NCBI GenBank assembly: GCA_963921795.1
Contig: OY997647.1
Span: forward strand, 56,434,668 to 56,498,667
DNA: 64,000 nucleotides
Reading direction: 5' to 3'
DNA from: Nannobrachium achirus
Taxonomy: Eukaryota > Chordata > Actinopteri > Myctophiformes > Myctophidae
Numbering within the stretch: position 1 is the first letter of the stretch; each line of letters opens with the position of its first letter. This document shows positions 22,301-34,559 of this stretch, piece after piece. Below the pieces are notes generated by a model. The model was not told where the DNA came from and ran no database searches. It saw nothing but the letters and a program-made list of their open reading frames with translations. The position numbers and the translations under genes were made by a program.

Positions 22301-24670
22301 AATTCAGTGTTGAATGGACCTTTTGTTTGTGATTTATGGCTATTGTTTGCAAAACGGGCCCCTCCCGCTAACTTTGGAAGCACGTTACGAATGAACGGTA
22401 TAGACTATCGAAATATCCTTTGACTATGTTTATCGCGTGGCTTCATAGATCACGTGTACCGGTTTTTAAGACATTTGAAGAAAATATGTAGGAAAAGGAG
22501 CAAAAAGTGTGTTTCGGAGAAAATTCAAGATGGCGGAAAATCTATCCTGGCGCAAATGGGCGTGGCCTATATGGGGAGATGCGTCTTGGCCCAAGGAATC
22601 CGGGGAAAAAATAAGTTTAATTTTCCGACCTACGGTTCAACAGTTACAGGCCAAAACGTACACTGGGCTGTTATAGCGCCACCATGAGGCCAAATGACGC
22701 TATTATTTTTTATTTATTCCTTGTAATCATTATGAACCTCCTCTCTGAGTCTTGAAACTGTAGCCCCTATGGTTTGCGAGAGAAAAATTATTGAATGCGA
22801 TTCCCATTATAAGTCAATGGGGACAGGTAAGGGTTAATTAATTTCTTAATAAATTCATATCAATTAAACTATAGAACCTTTCTCTTAGCAAGTTGATAGC
22901 ACACGATTCCCGCGTAAGCCGGTCGATTTGACATATGGCGCAAGTGTGTGGTGCAAAAACTGTGGGAGGAGTAGCGTGCCAAACTTTGGGGAAATACATG
23001 TGTGTCTCCATGTCTGGCTTAAGTATGAGTGATAACAATAAGTCTGCCCATGCTATGCATAGGCACACTTAACTAGAATTGACAGAGTCAATTTTGACAA
23101 GTGTGCCTGCAATGCACGACCTTGTGTAGCGGTTTGGACGGTGAGACCATCCGCCAAGTTGTCTGCGTTTCGTTGTGAGAGGGTCGGTCCCCGTGAAAAA
23201 CGCGTTCCGGCACGAAACGGTTACGTTTCGCGCGTTCGTGACGCCCCCTAGGGGTCGAAGTGGAAATGCTTTTGGGGATTCGTTGAGTATGCCACCCCCG
23301 ACCTGTGGTTGAAATTCAGTGTTGACTCGACCTATTGTTTGTGATTTATGGCTATCGTTTGCGAAACGGGCCCCTCCCGCTAACTTTGGCAGCGCGTTAC
23401 GAAGGTACGGTATGGACTATCGAAATATCCTTTGACTATGTTTATCGCATGGCTTCATAGATCACGTGTACCGGTTTTTAAGACATTTGAAGAAAATATG
23501 TAGGAAAAGGAGCAAAAAGTGTCTTTTGGAGAAAATTTGAAATGGTGAAAAATCTTCCCATGTGCAAATTGGCGTGTCCTATATGGAGAGATGCGTCGTG
23601 ACCCAAGGAATCCAGGGAAAAAATAATTTTAATTCTCCGACCTATGGTTCAAGAGTTACGAGGCAAGTGGTCCGTTATAGCGCCACCATGTGGCCAATTG
23701 GAAATGCTTTTGGGGAACGTTGAGTATGCCACCCCCGACCTGTGGTTGAAATTCAGTGTTGACTGGACCTTTTGTTTGTGATTTATGGCTATTGTTTGCA
23801 AAACGGGCCCCTCCCGCTAACTTTGGAAGCGCGTTACGAACGAACGTAATGGACTATCGCAATATCCCTTGAGTATGTTCATTGCATGGGTTCATAGATC
23901 ATGTGTACCGTTTTTTGTGCAATTTGAAGAAAATATGTCGGAAAAGGAACAAAAAGTGTGTTTTGGAGAAAATTCAAGATGGCGGAAAATCTATCCTGGC
24001 GCAAATGGGCGTGGCCTATATCGGGAGATGCGTCTTGACCCAAGGAATCCAGGGAAAAAATAATTTTAATTTTCCGACCTACGGTTCAACAGTTACAGGC
24101 CAAAACGTAAAGTGGGCTGTTATAGCGCCACCATGAGGCCAAATGACACTATTATTTTTTATTTAATCCTTGAAATCATTATGAACCTCCTCTCCAAGTC
24201 TTGAAACTCTAGCCCCTATGGTTTGCGAGAGACAAATAATTGAATTTGAGTTTTTGCCATTCCCATTATAAGTCAATGGGGGGAAATTAATTCACTAATA
24301 AATTAATATCAATTAAACTATAGAACCTTTCTCTTAGCAAGTTACTAGCACACGATTCCCGAGTAAGCCGGTCGATTTCACATATGGCGCGAGTCTGTGG
24401 TGCGAAAACTGTGGGAGGAGTAGCGTGTCAAACTTTGGGGAAAAGCATGGACATAAGTAAATAAATATGAGCGATTGCAATAAGTCTGCCAATGCTATGC
24501 ATAGGCACACTTAACTAGAATTGACAGAGTCAATTTTGACAAGTGTGCCTGCAGTGCAGCTCGCTAAATGCGCGACCTCGTGCAGCGGTTCGGACCGTGA
24601 GACCATCCGCCGAGTCGTCTGCGTTTCGTTGTGAGAGGGTCGTTCCCCGTGAAAAACGCGTTTTGGCCCG
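19363..24670 (+). repeat. Satellite segment E1 (L, S, L, S, L, S, L)
   Basis: Cores at 19608 (L), 20570 (S), 21008 (L), 22016 (S), 22454 (L), 23466 (S) and 23903 (L). Alternation is strict: three consecutive S-L dimers of about 1446 bp. The first two are near-identical S1-L1 dimers. The third is the S2-L2 type, recognised by AAATGGTGAAAAATCTTCCC in S and GTTTTTTGTGCAATTTGAAG in L. About 19363-20150 resembles 29700-30490 at a shift of 10337. Confidence 0.9.
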
Positions 24671-25282
24671 AAAGGGTTACGTTTCGCGCGCTTGTGACGC
24701 CCCCTACGGGTCGAAGTGGAAATGCTTTACGGGATACGTAGAGTATGCCACCCCCGACCTTTAGGTGAAATTCGGTGTTGACCCGACCTTTTGTTTGTTA
24801 TTTATGGCTATTGTTTGCGAAACGGGCCCCTCCTGCTAATTTTGGAATCGCGTTACGGACGAACGGTAAGGACTATCGAAATATCCCTTGAATAGGTTCA
24901 TCGGGTGGGTTCATAGATCATGTGTACCCTACCGCTTTTTGTGACATTTGAAGAAAATATGTGGGAAAAGGAGCAAAAAGTGTGTTTTGGAGAAAATTCA
25001 AAATGGCGGAAAATCTAGCCCTACGCAAATGGGCGGGGCCTATATGGGGAGATGCGTCTTGACCCAAGGAATCCAGGGAAAAAAGAATTTTCATTTTCCG
25101 ATCTACGGTTCAAGAGTTAGGGGGCAAAACGTAAAGTGGGCAGTTATAGCGCCACCATGAGGCCGAGTGATGTAATTATTTAACGATTTATTCTTAAAAT
25201 TATTATGAATCTCCTCTCCGAGTTTTGAAACTGTATCCCATATGGTTTGCGAGAGAAAAATACTTGAATGTGAATTTTTGCA

Positions 25283-25475
25283 TTCTCCCATTTTGGTGGT
25301 AGGCTTTACCCTGATCAATATCAAAAGTGTTTTTTGCCGATTACGTCGCCATTGTAAGGCGGATCGGAAAGAGAGTTGATAGCACACCATTCCCGGCCGA
25401 GCCGCACGTTTTGATGTATGTATTGCGGGGGTGGCGTAAATGGTGCGGGACTAGTAGCGTGCCGAAGTTTTTTTG
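25283..25475 (+). repeat. Type-2 tail (also at about 26135, 27002, 31283 and 40821)
   Basis: The usual AT-rich tail is replaced by a diverged sequence with GTTTTTTGCCGATTACGTCG, GGCGGATCGGAAAGAGAG and the altered block CCCGGCCGAGCCGCACG. In the triplicated units it follows CCATTTTGGTGG. At about 31283 and 40821 it follows a normal CCCATT/AATGGG hairpin, so those two are hybrids of the two tail types. It remains alignable to the ordinary block in parts (AGCACACCATTCCCG, AGTAGCGTGCC). Confidence 0.85.
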
Positions 25476-25492
25476 AGCGATAACAATAAGTC

Positions 25493-25513
25493 TGCCAATG
25501 CATAGCATTGGCA
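25493..25513. repeat. Perfect 9-bp hairpin replacing the usual quasi-palindrome (second at 26360-26380)
   Basis: Arms TGCCAATGC and GCATTGGCA with loop ATA. The ordinary satellite has, over the same 21 positions, an imperfect palindrome with loop TAT and one A-A mismatch in the stem. Length is unchanged. All four differences are explained by correcting the mismatch and inverting the loop. Confidence 0.9.
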
Positions 25514-27202
25514 CACTTAATAAAGTGAAAGGGTTACGTTTCGCGCGCTTGTGACGCCCCCTACGGGTCGAAGTGGAAATGCTTTACGGGATACGTAGAG
25601 TATGCCACCCCCGACCTTTGGGTGAAATTCGGTGTTGACCCGACCTTTTGTTTGTTATTTATGGCTATTGTTTGCGAAACGGGCCCCTCCCGCTAACTTT
25701 GGAATCGCGTTACGGACGAACGGTAAGGACTATCGAAATATCCCTTGAATAGGTTCATCGGGTGGGTTCATAGATCATGTGTACCGCTTTTTGTGACATT
25801 TGAAGAAAATATGTGGGAAAAGGAGCAAAAAGTGTGTTTTGGAGAAAATTCAAAATGGCGGAAAATCTAGCCCTACGCAAATGGGCGGGGCCTATATGGG
25901 GAGATGCGTCTTGACCCAAGGAATCCAGGGAAAAAAGAATTTTCATTTTCCGATCTACGGTTCAAGAGTTAGGGGGCAAAACGTAAAGTGGGCAGTTATA
26001 GCGCCACCATGAGGCCGAGTGATGTAATTATTTAACGATTTATTCTTAAAATTATTATGAATCTCCTCTCCGAGTTTTGAAACTGTATCCCATATGGTTT
26101 GCGAGAGAAAAATACTTGAATGTGAATTTTTGCATTCTCCCATTTTGGTGGTAGGCTTTACCCTGATCAATATCAAAAGTGTTTTTTGCCGATTACGTCG
26201 CCATTGTAAGGCGGATCGGAAAGAGAGTTGATAGCACACCATTCCCGGCCGAGCCGCACGTTTTGATGTATGTATTGCGGGGGTGGCGTAAATGGTGCGG
26301 GACTAGTAGCGTGCCGAAGTTTTTTTGAGCGATAACAATAAGTCTGCCAATGCTAAGTCTGCCAATGCATAGCATTGGCACACTTAATAAAGTGAAAGGG
26401 TTACGTTTCGCGCGCTTGTGACGCCCCCTACGGGTCGAAGTGGAAATGCTTTACGGGATACGTAGAGTATGCCACCCCCGACCTTTGGGTGAAATTCGGT
26501 GTTGACCCGACCTTTTGTTTGTTATTTATGGCTATTGTTTGCGAAACGGGCCCCTCCCGCTAACTTTGGAATCGCGTTACGGACGAACGGTAAGGACTAT
26601 CGAAATATCCCTTGAATAGGTTCATCGGGTGGGTTCATAGATCCTGTGTACCGCTTTTTGTGACATTTGAAGAAAATATGTGGGAAAAGGAGCAAAAAGT
26701 GTGTTTTGGAGAAAATTCAAAATGGCGGAAAATCTAGCCCTACGCAAATGGGCGGGGCCTATATGGGGAGATGCGTCTTGACCCAAGGAATCCAGGGAAA
26801 AAATAATTTTCATTTTCCGATCTACGGTTCAAGAGTTAGGGGGCAAAACGTAAAGTGGGCAGTTATAGCGCCACCATGAGGCCGAGTGATGTAATTATTT
26901 AACGATTTATTCTTAAAATTATTATGAATCTCCTCTCCGAGTTTTGAAACTGTATCCCATATGGTTTGCGAGAGAAAAATACTTGAATGTGAATTTTTGC
27001 ATTCTCCCATTTTGGTGGTAGGCTTTACCCTGATCAATATCAAAAGTGTTTTTTGCCGATTACGTCGCCATTGTAAGGCGGATCGGAAAGAGAGTTGATA
27101 GCACACCATTCCCGGCCGAGCCGCACGTTTTGATGTATGTATTGCGGGGGTGGCGTAAATGGTGCGGGACTAGTAGCGTGCCGAAGTTTTTTTGAGCGAT
27201 AA

Positions 27203-30200
27203 CTGTGCCTGCAGTGCAGCTCGCTAAATGCGCGACCTCATGCAGCGGTTTGGACCGTGAGACCATCCGCCGAGTTGTCTGCGTTTCGTTGTGAGAGGGT
27301 CGCTCCCTGTGAAAAACGCGTTTTGGCACGAAAGGGTTACGTTTCGCGCGCTTGTGACGCCCCCTATGGGTCGAAGTGGAAATGCTTTTGGGGATACGTA
27401 GAGTATGCCACCCGCGACCTGTGGTTAAAATTCGGTGTTGACCCGAGGTTTTGTTTGTGATTTATGGCTATCGTTTGCGAAACGGGCCCCTCCCGCTAAC
27501 TTTGGAAGCCTGTTACAAACGAACGGTATAGTTCATAGATCATGTGTACCGGTTTTTAAGACATTTGAAGAAAATATGTAGGAAAAGGAGCAAAAAGTGT
27601 GTTTTGGAGAAAATTCAAGATGGCGGAAAATATATCCCTACGCAAATGGGCGTGGCCTATATGGGGAGATGCGTCTTGACCCAAGGAATCCAGGGAAAAA
27701 ATAATTTTAATTTTCCGACCTACGGTTCAAGAGTTACGGGGCAAAACGTAAAGTGAGCCGTTATAGCACCACCATGAGGATGAGTGGTGTAATTATTTTT
27801 CAATTTATTCTTAAAATCATTATGAATCTCCTCTCTGAGGTTTGAAACTGTATCCCCTATGGTTTGCGAGAGAAAAATACTTGAATGTGACTTTTTGCAT
27901 TGTCCCATTATAAGTCGATGGGGAAAAATTAATTCACTAATAAATGAATATCAATTAAACTATAGAACCTTTCTCTTAGCAAGTTACTAGCACACCATTC
28001 CCGAGTAAGCCGGTCGTTTTGACATATGGCGCGAGTGTGTGGTGCAAAAACTGTGGGAGGAGTAGCGTGCCGAAGTTTAGAGAGTGCGCTTGTAAAGTCA
28101 ATACTAGAATTGACAGAGTCAATTTTGACAAGTGTGCCTGCAGCTCGCTAAATGCGCGACCTCGTGCGGCGGTTTGGACCGCGAGACCGTCCGCCGAGTC
28201 GTCTGCGTTTCGTCGTGAGAGGGTCGGTCCCCGTGAAAAACGCGTTCTGGCACGAAACGGTTACGTTTCGCGCGTTTGTGACGCCCCCTAGGGGTCGAAG
28301 TGGAAATGCTTTTGGGGATCCGTTGAGTATGCCACCCCCGACCTGTGGTTGAAATTCAGTGTCGACTCGACCTATTGTTTGTGATTTATGGCTATCGTTT
28401 GCAAAACGTGCCCCTCCCGCTAACTTTGGAAGCGCGTTACGAACGAACGGTACGGACTATCGACATATCCTTTGACTATGTTTATCGCATGGCTTCATAG
28501 ATCATGTGTACTGGTTTTTAAGACATTTGAAGAAAATATGTAGGAAAAAATGCAAAAAGTGTGTTTTGGAGAAAATTCGAAATGGTGAAAAATCTTCCCA
28601 TGTGCAAATTGGCGTGTCCTATATGGAGAGATGCGTCGTGACCCAAGGAATCCAGGGAAAAAAGAATTTTAATTCTCCGACCTATGGTTCAAGAGTTATG
28701 AGGCAAGTGGTCCGTTATAGCGCCACCATGTGGCCAATTGGAAATGCTTTTGGGGATCATTGAGTATGCCACCCCCGACCTGTGGTTGAAATTCAGTGTT
28801 GACTGGACCTTTTGTTTGTGATTTATGGCTATTGTTTGCAAAACGGGCCCCTCCCGCTAACTTTGGAAGCGCGTTACGAACGAACGTAATGGACTATCGC
28901 AATATCCCTTGAGTATGTTCATTGCATGGGTTCATAGATCATGTGTACCGTTTTTTGTGCAATTTGAAGAAAATATGTCGGAAAAGGAACAAAAAGTGTG
29001 TTTTGGAGAAAATTCAAGATGGCGGAAAATCTATCCTGGCGCAAATGGGCGTGGCCTATATCGGGAGATGCGTCTTGACCCAAGGAATCGAGGGAAAAAA
29101 TAATTTTAATTTTCCGACCTACGGTTCAACAGTTACAGGCCAAAACGTAAAGTGGGCTGTTATAGCGCCACCATGAGGCCAAATGACACTATTATTTTTT
29201 ATTTAATCCTTGAAATCATTATGAACCTCCTCTCCAAGTGTTGAAACTGTAGGCCCTATGGTTTGCGAGAGAAAATTAATTGAATGTGAGTTTTTGCCAT
29301 TCCCATTATAAGTCAATGGGGAGAAATTAATGCACTAATAAATTAATATCAATTAAACTATAGAACCTTTCTCTTAGCAAGTTACTAGCACACGATTCCC
29401 GAGTAAGCCGGTCGATTTCACATATGGCGCGAGTGTGTGGTGCGAAAACTGTGGGAGGAGTAGCGTGTCAAACTTTGGGGAAAAGCATGGACATAAATAA
29501 ATAAATATGAGCGATTGCAATAAGTCTGCCAATGCTATGCATAGGCACACTTAACTAGAATTGACAGAGTCAATTTTGACAAGTGTGCCTGCAGTGCGCG
29601 ACCTTGTGCAGCGGTTTGGACGGTGAGACAATCCGCCAAGCCCGTGTTTCGTTGTGAGAGGGTCGGTCCCCGTGAAAAACGCGTTCTGGCACGAAACGGT
29701 TACGTTTCGCGCGTTTGTGACGCCCCCTATGGGTCAAAGTGGAAATGCTTTTGGGGAAACGTTGAGTATGCCACCCGCGACCCGTGGTTAAAATTCAGTG
29801 TTGACTTGACCTTTTGTTTGTGATTTATGGCTCTCGTTTGCGAAACGGGCCCCTCCCGCTAACTTTGGAAGGCCGTTACGAACGAACGGTATGGACTATC
29901 GAAATATCCTTTGACTATGTTTATTGCATGCCTTCATAGATCATGTGTACCGGTTTTTAAAACATTTGAAGAAAATATGTAGGAAAAGGAGCAAAAAGTG
30001 TGTTTTGGAGAAAATTCAAGATGGCGGAAAATCTATCCATACGCAAATGGGCGTGGCCTATATGGAGAGATGCGTCTTGACCCAAGGAATCCAGGGCAAA
30101 AATAATTTTCATTTTCCGATCTACGGTTCAAGAGTTACGGGGCAAAACGTAAAGTGAGCCGTTATAGCGCCACCATGAGGATGAATGGTGTAATTATTTT

Positions 30201-30504
30201 TCGATTTATTCTTAAAATCATTATGAATCTGCTCTACGAGGTTTGAAACTGTAGGCCCTATGGTTTGCGATAGAAAAATACTTGAATGTGACTTTTTTCA
30301 TTGTCCCATTATAAGTCAATGGGGAAAAATTAATTCACTAATAAATTAATATAAATTAAACTATAGAACCTTTCTCTTAGCAAGTTACTAGCACACGATT
30401 CCCGAGTAAGCCGGTCGTTTTGACATATGGCGCGAGTGTGTGGTGCAAAAACTGTGGGAGGAGTAGCGTGCCGAAGTTTAGAGAGTGCGCTTGTAAAGTC
30501 AATA
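27203..30504 (+). repeat. Satellite segment E2 (L, S, L, L)
   Basis: Cores at 27544 (L), 28506 (S2), 28943 (L2) and 29945 (L). The upstream side of the AATTGAC hairpin here is the variant AAAGTCAATACTAGAATTG without the CTATGCATAG palindrome (about 28090 and 30495), also seen at 13530. Part of 29580-29900 matches 1640-1960. Confidence 0.9.
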
Positions 30505-33500
30505 CTAGAATTGACAGAGTCAATTTTGACAAGTGTGCCTGCAGCGCGCTAAACGCGCGACCTCGTGCGGCGGTTCGGACCGTGAGACCGTCCGCCGAGT
30601 CGTCCGCGTTTCGTTGTGAGAGGGTCGGTCCCCTCGAAAAACGCGTTCTGGCACGAAACTGTTTCGTTTGGCGGGTTTGTGACGCCCCCTAGGGGTCGAA
30701 GTGGAAATGCTTTTGGGTATCCGTTGAGTATGCCGCCCCCGACCTGTGGTTGAAATTCAGTGTTGACTCGACCTATTGTTTGTGATTTATGGCTATTGTT
30801 TGCGAAACGTGCCCCTCCCGCTAAGTTTGGAAGCGCGTTACGAACGAACGGTATGGACTATCGAAATATCCTTTGACTATGTTTATTGCGTGGCTTCATA
30901 GATCATGTGTACCGGTTTTTAAGACATTTGAAGAAAATATGTAGGAAAAGGAGCAAAAAGTGTGTTTTGGAGAAAATTCAAGATGGCGGAAAATCTATCC
31001 CTACGCAAATGGGCGTGGCCTATATCGGGAGATGCGTCATGACCCAAGGAATCCAGGGAAAAAATAATTTTAATTTTCCGATCTGCGGTTCAAGAGTTAC
31101 GGGGCAAAACGTAAAGTGGGCCGTTATAGCGCCACCATGAGGATGAGTGATGTAATTATTTTTCGATATATTCTTAAAATCATTATGAATCTCCTCTCCG
31201 AGGTTTGAAACTGTAGCCCCTATGGTTTGCGAGAGAAAAATACTTGAATGTGACTTTTTGCATTGTCCCATTATAAGTCAATGGGGAAAATTCAGCGTAG
31301 TTTTTTGCCAATTACGTGGCCATGGTAACGCGGATCGGAAAGAAAGTTACTAGCACACCATTCCCGGCCGAGCCGCACGTTTTGATGTATATATTGCGCG
31401 GGTGGCGTAAATGGTGCGGCACTAGTAGCGTGCCGAAGTTTTGAGAGTGTGCTTGTAAAGTCAACACTAGAATTGACAGAGTCAATTTTGACAAGTGTGC
31501 CTGCAGCGCGCTGAATGCGCGACCTTGTGCGGCGGTTCGGACCGTGAGACCGTCCGCCGAGTCGCCTGCGTTTCGTTGTGAGAGGGTCGGTCCCCGTGAA
31601 AAACGCGTTTTGGCACGAAACGGTTACGTTTCGCGCGTTTGTGACGCCCCCTAGGGGTCGAAGTGGAAATGCTTTTGGGGATTCGTTGAGTATGCCACCC
31701 CCGACCTGTGGTTGAAATTCAGTGTTGACTCGACCTATTGTTTGTGATTTATGGCTATCGTTTGCGAAACGGGCCCCTCCCGCTAACTTTGGAAGCGCGT
31801 TACGAACGAACGGTACGGACTATCGAAATATCCTTTGACTATGTTTATCGCGTGGCTTCATAGATCAAGTGTACCGGTTTTTAAGACATTTGAAGAAAAT
31901 ATGTAGGAAAAGGAGCAAAAAGTGTGTTTTGGAGAAAATTCAAGATGGCGGAAAATCTATCCCTACGCAAATGGGCGTGGCCTATATCGAGAGATGCGTC
32001 TTGACCCAAGGAATCCAGGGAAAAAATGATTTTAATTTTCCGATCTACGGTTCAAGAGTTACGGGGCAAAACGTAAAGTGGGCCGTTATAGCGCCACCAT
32101 GAGGATGAGTGATGTAATTATTTTTTGATTTATTCTTAAAATCATTATGAATCTCCTCTGCAAGGTTTGAAACTGTAGCCCCTATGCTTTGCGAAAGAAA
32201 AATACTTGAATGTGAATTTCTGCTTTCTCCCATTATAAGTCAATGGGGACAATTACGTTTTGCGCGTTTGTGACGCCCCCTACGGGTCGAATTGGAAACG
32301 CTTTTGGGGATTCCTTGAGTAAGCCACCCGCAGCCTGTGGTTGAAATTCATTGCTGACTCAACGTTTTGTTTGTGATTTATGGCTATTATTTGCAAAACG
32401 GGCCCCTCCCGCTAACTCTGGAAGCCCGTTACGAACGAATGGTATGGACTATAGACATATCCCTTGACTATGTTCATTGCATGGGTTAGTAGATCATGTG
32501 TACCCATTTTTGTGACATTTGAAGAAAATATGTAGGAAAAAATGCAAAAAGTGTGTTTTGGAGAAAATTTGAAATGGTGAAAAATCTTCCCATGTGCAAA
32601 TTGCCGTGTCCTATATGGAGAGATGCGTCGTGACCCAAGGAATCCAGGGAAAAAAGAATTTTAATTCTCCGACCTATGGTTCAAGAGTTACGAGGCAAGT
32701 GGTCCGTTATAGCGCCACCATGTGGCCAATTGGAAATGCTTTTGGGGATCGTTGAGTATGCCACCCCCGACCTGTGGTTGAAATTCAGTGTTGACTGGAC
32801 CTTTTGTTTGTGATTTATGGCTATTGTTTGCAAAACGGGCCCCTCCCGCTAACTTTGGAAGCGCGTTACGAACGAACGTAATGGACTATCGCAATATCCC
32901 TTGACTATGTTCATCGCGTGGCTTCATAGATCATGTGTACCGGTTTTTAAGACAGTTGAAGAAAATATGTAGGAAAAGGAGCAAAAAGTGCGTTTTGGAG
33001 AAAAGTCAAGATGGCGGAAAATCTATCCTGGCGCAAATGGGCGTGGCCTATATGGGGAGATGCGTCTTGACCCAAGGAATCCAGGGAAAAAATAATTTTA
33101 ATTTTTCGACCTACGGTTCAACAGTTACAGGCCAAAATGTAAAGTGGGCTGTTATAGCGCCACCATGAGGCCAAATGACACTATTATTTTTTATTTAATC
33201 CTTGCAATCATTATGAACCTCCTCTCCAAGTCCTGAAACTGTAGCCCCTATGGTTTGCGAGAAAGAAATAATTGAATGTGATTTTTTGCGATTCCCATTA
33301 TAAGTCAATGGGGAAAATTAATTCACTAATAAATTAATATCAATTAAACTATAGAACCTTTCTCTTAGCAAGTTACTAGCACACCATTCCCGAGTAACCC
33401 GGTCGGTTTGACATATGGCGCGAGTGTGTGGCGCAAAAACTGTGGTCTGTGAAACGTGTCAAACTTTGGGGAAAAGCATGGACATACTTACATACATACA

Positions 33501-34559
33501 TAAATATGAGCGATTGCAATAAGTTGCCCATGCTATGCATAGGCACACTTAACTAGAATTGACAGAGTCAATTTTGACAAGTGTGCCTGCAGCGCGCTAA
33601 ATGCGTGACCCCGTGCGGCGGTTCGGACCGTGAGACCGTCCGCCGAGTCGTCCGCGTTTCGTCGCGAGAGGGTCGGTCCCCATGAAAAACGCGTTCTGGC
33701 ACGAAACGGTTACGTTTGGCGCGTTTGTGACGCCCCCTAGGGGTCGAAGTGGAAATGCTTTTGGGGATTCGTTGAGTATGCCACCCCCGACCTGTGGTTG
33801 AAATTCGGTGGTGACTCGACTTATTGTTTGTGATTTATGGCTATCGTTTGTGAAACGGGCCCCTCCCGCTAACTTTGGAAGCGCGTTACGAACAAACGGT
33901 ATGGACTATCGAAATATCCTTTGACTATGTTTATCGCGTGGCTTCATAGATCATGTGTACCGGTTTTTAAGACATTTGAAGAAAATATGTAGGAAAAGGA
34001 GCAAAAAGTGTGTTTTGGACAAAATTCAAGATGGCGGAAAATCTATCCCTACGCAAATGGGCGTGGCCTATATGGGGAGATGCGTCATGACCCAAGGAAT
34101 CCAGGGAAAAAATAATTTTCATTTTCCGACCTACGGTTCAAGAGTTACGGGGCAAAACGTAAAGTTGGCCGTTATAGCGCCACCATGAGGCCGAGTGATG
34201 TCATTATTTTTTGATTAATTCTTACAATCATTATGAACCTCCTCTCCAAGTCTTGAAACTGTAGCCCCTATGGTTTGCGAGAGAAAAATAATTGAATGCG
34301 ATTCCCATTATAAGTCAATGGGGAAAATTAATTCACTAATAAATTAATATCAATTAAACTATAGAACCTTTCTCTTAGCAACTTGATAGCACACCATTCC
34401 CGAGTAAGCCGGTCGATTTGACATATGGCGCGAGTGTGTGGTGCAAAAACTGTGGGAGGAGTAGCGTGCCAAACTTTGGGGAAAAGTATGGACAGACTTA
34501 AGTAAGTAAATATGAGCGATAACAATAAGTCTGCCCATGCTATGCATAGGCACACTTAA
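30505..34559 (+). repeat. 4.06-kb block, copy 1 (L, M, S, L, L)
   Basis: Cores at 30907 (L with hybrid tail), 31869 (M), 32498 (S), 32935 (L) and 33955 (L). It matches 40043-44097 at a constant shift of 9538, and I found no difference in the lines compared, including private variants such as TTGCCGTGTCC, GTTTCGTTTGGCGGG and CTGTGGTCTGTGAAACGTG. The block begins at the AATTGAC hairpin and ends at CACACTTAA, two bases short of the same hairpin's start. Part of it (31869-34555) also matches 37352-40038 at a shift of 5483. Confidence 0.95.

Larger units (their letters stand above)
24671..27202 (+). repeat. Tandem triplication of an 857/867-bp variant unit
   Basis: Copies start at AAAGGGTTACG: 24671, 25528 and 26395 (partial, to about 27202). 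They differ by very few events: a 5-bp doubling CCCTA after 24924 in copy 1, a 15-bp doubling at about 26341-26355 in copy 2, and single changes such as TAGATCCTG at 26644. The subfamily has its own features: TTACGGGATACGTAGAG in the lead-in, and a different tail (type 2) beginning CCATTTTGGTGGTAGG in place of the usual AT-rich tail. Copy 3 breaks off inside GAGCGATAAC and joins an ordinary unit at TGTGCCTGCAG. Confidence 0.95.
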
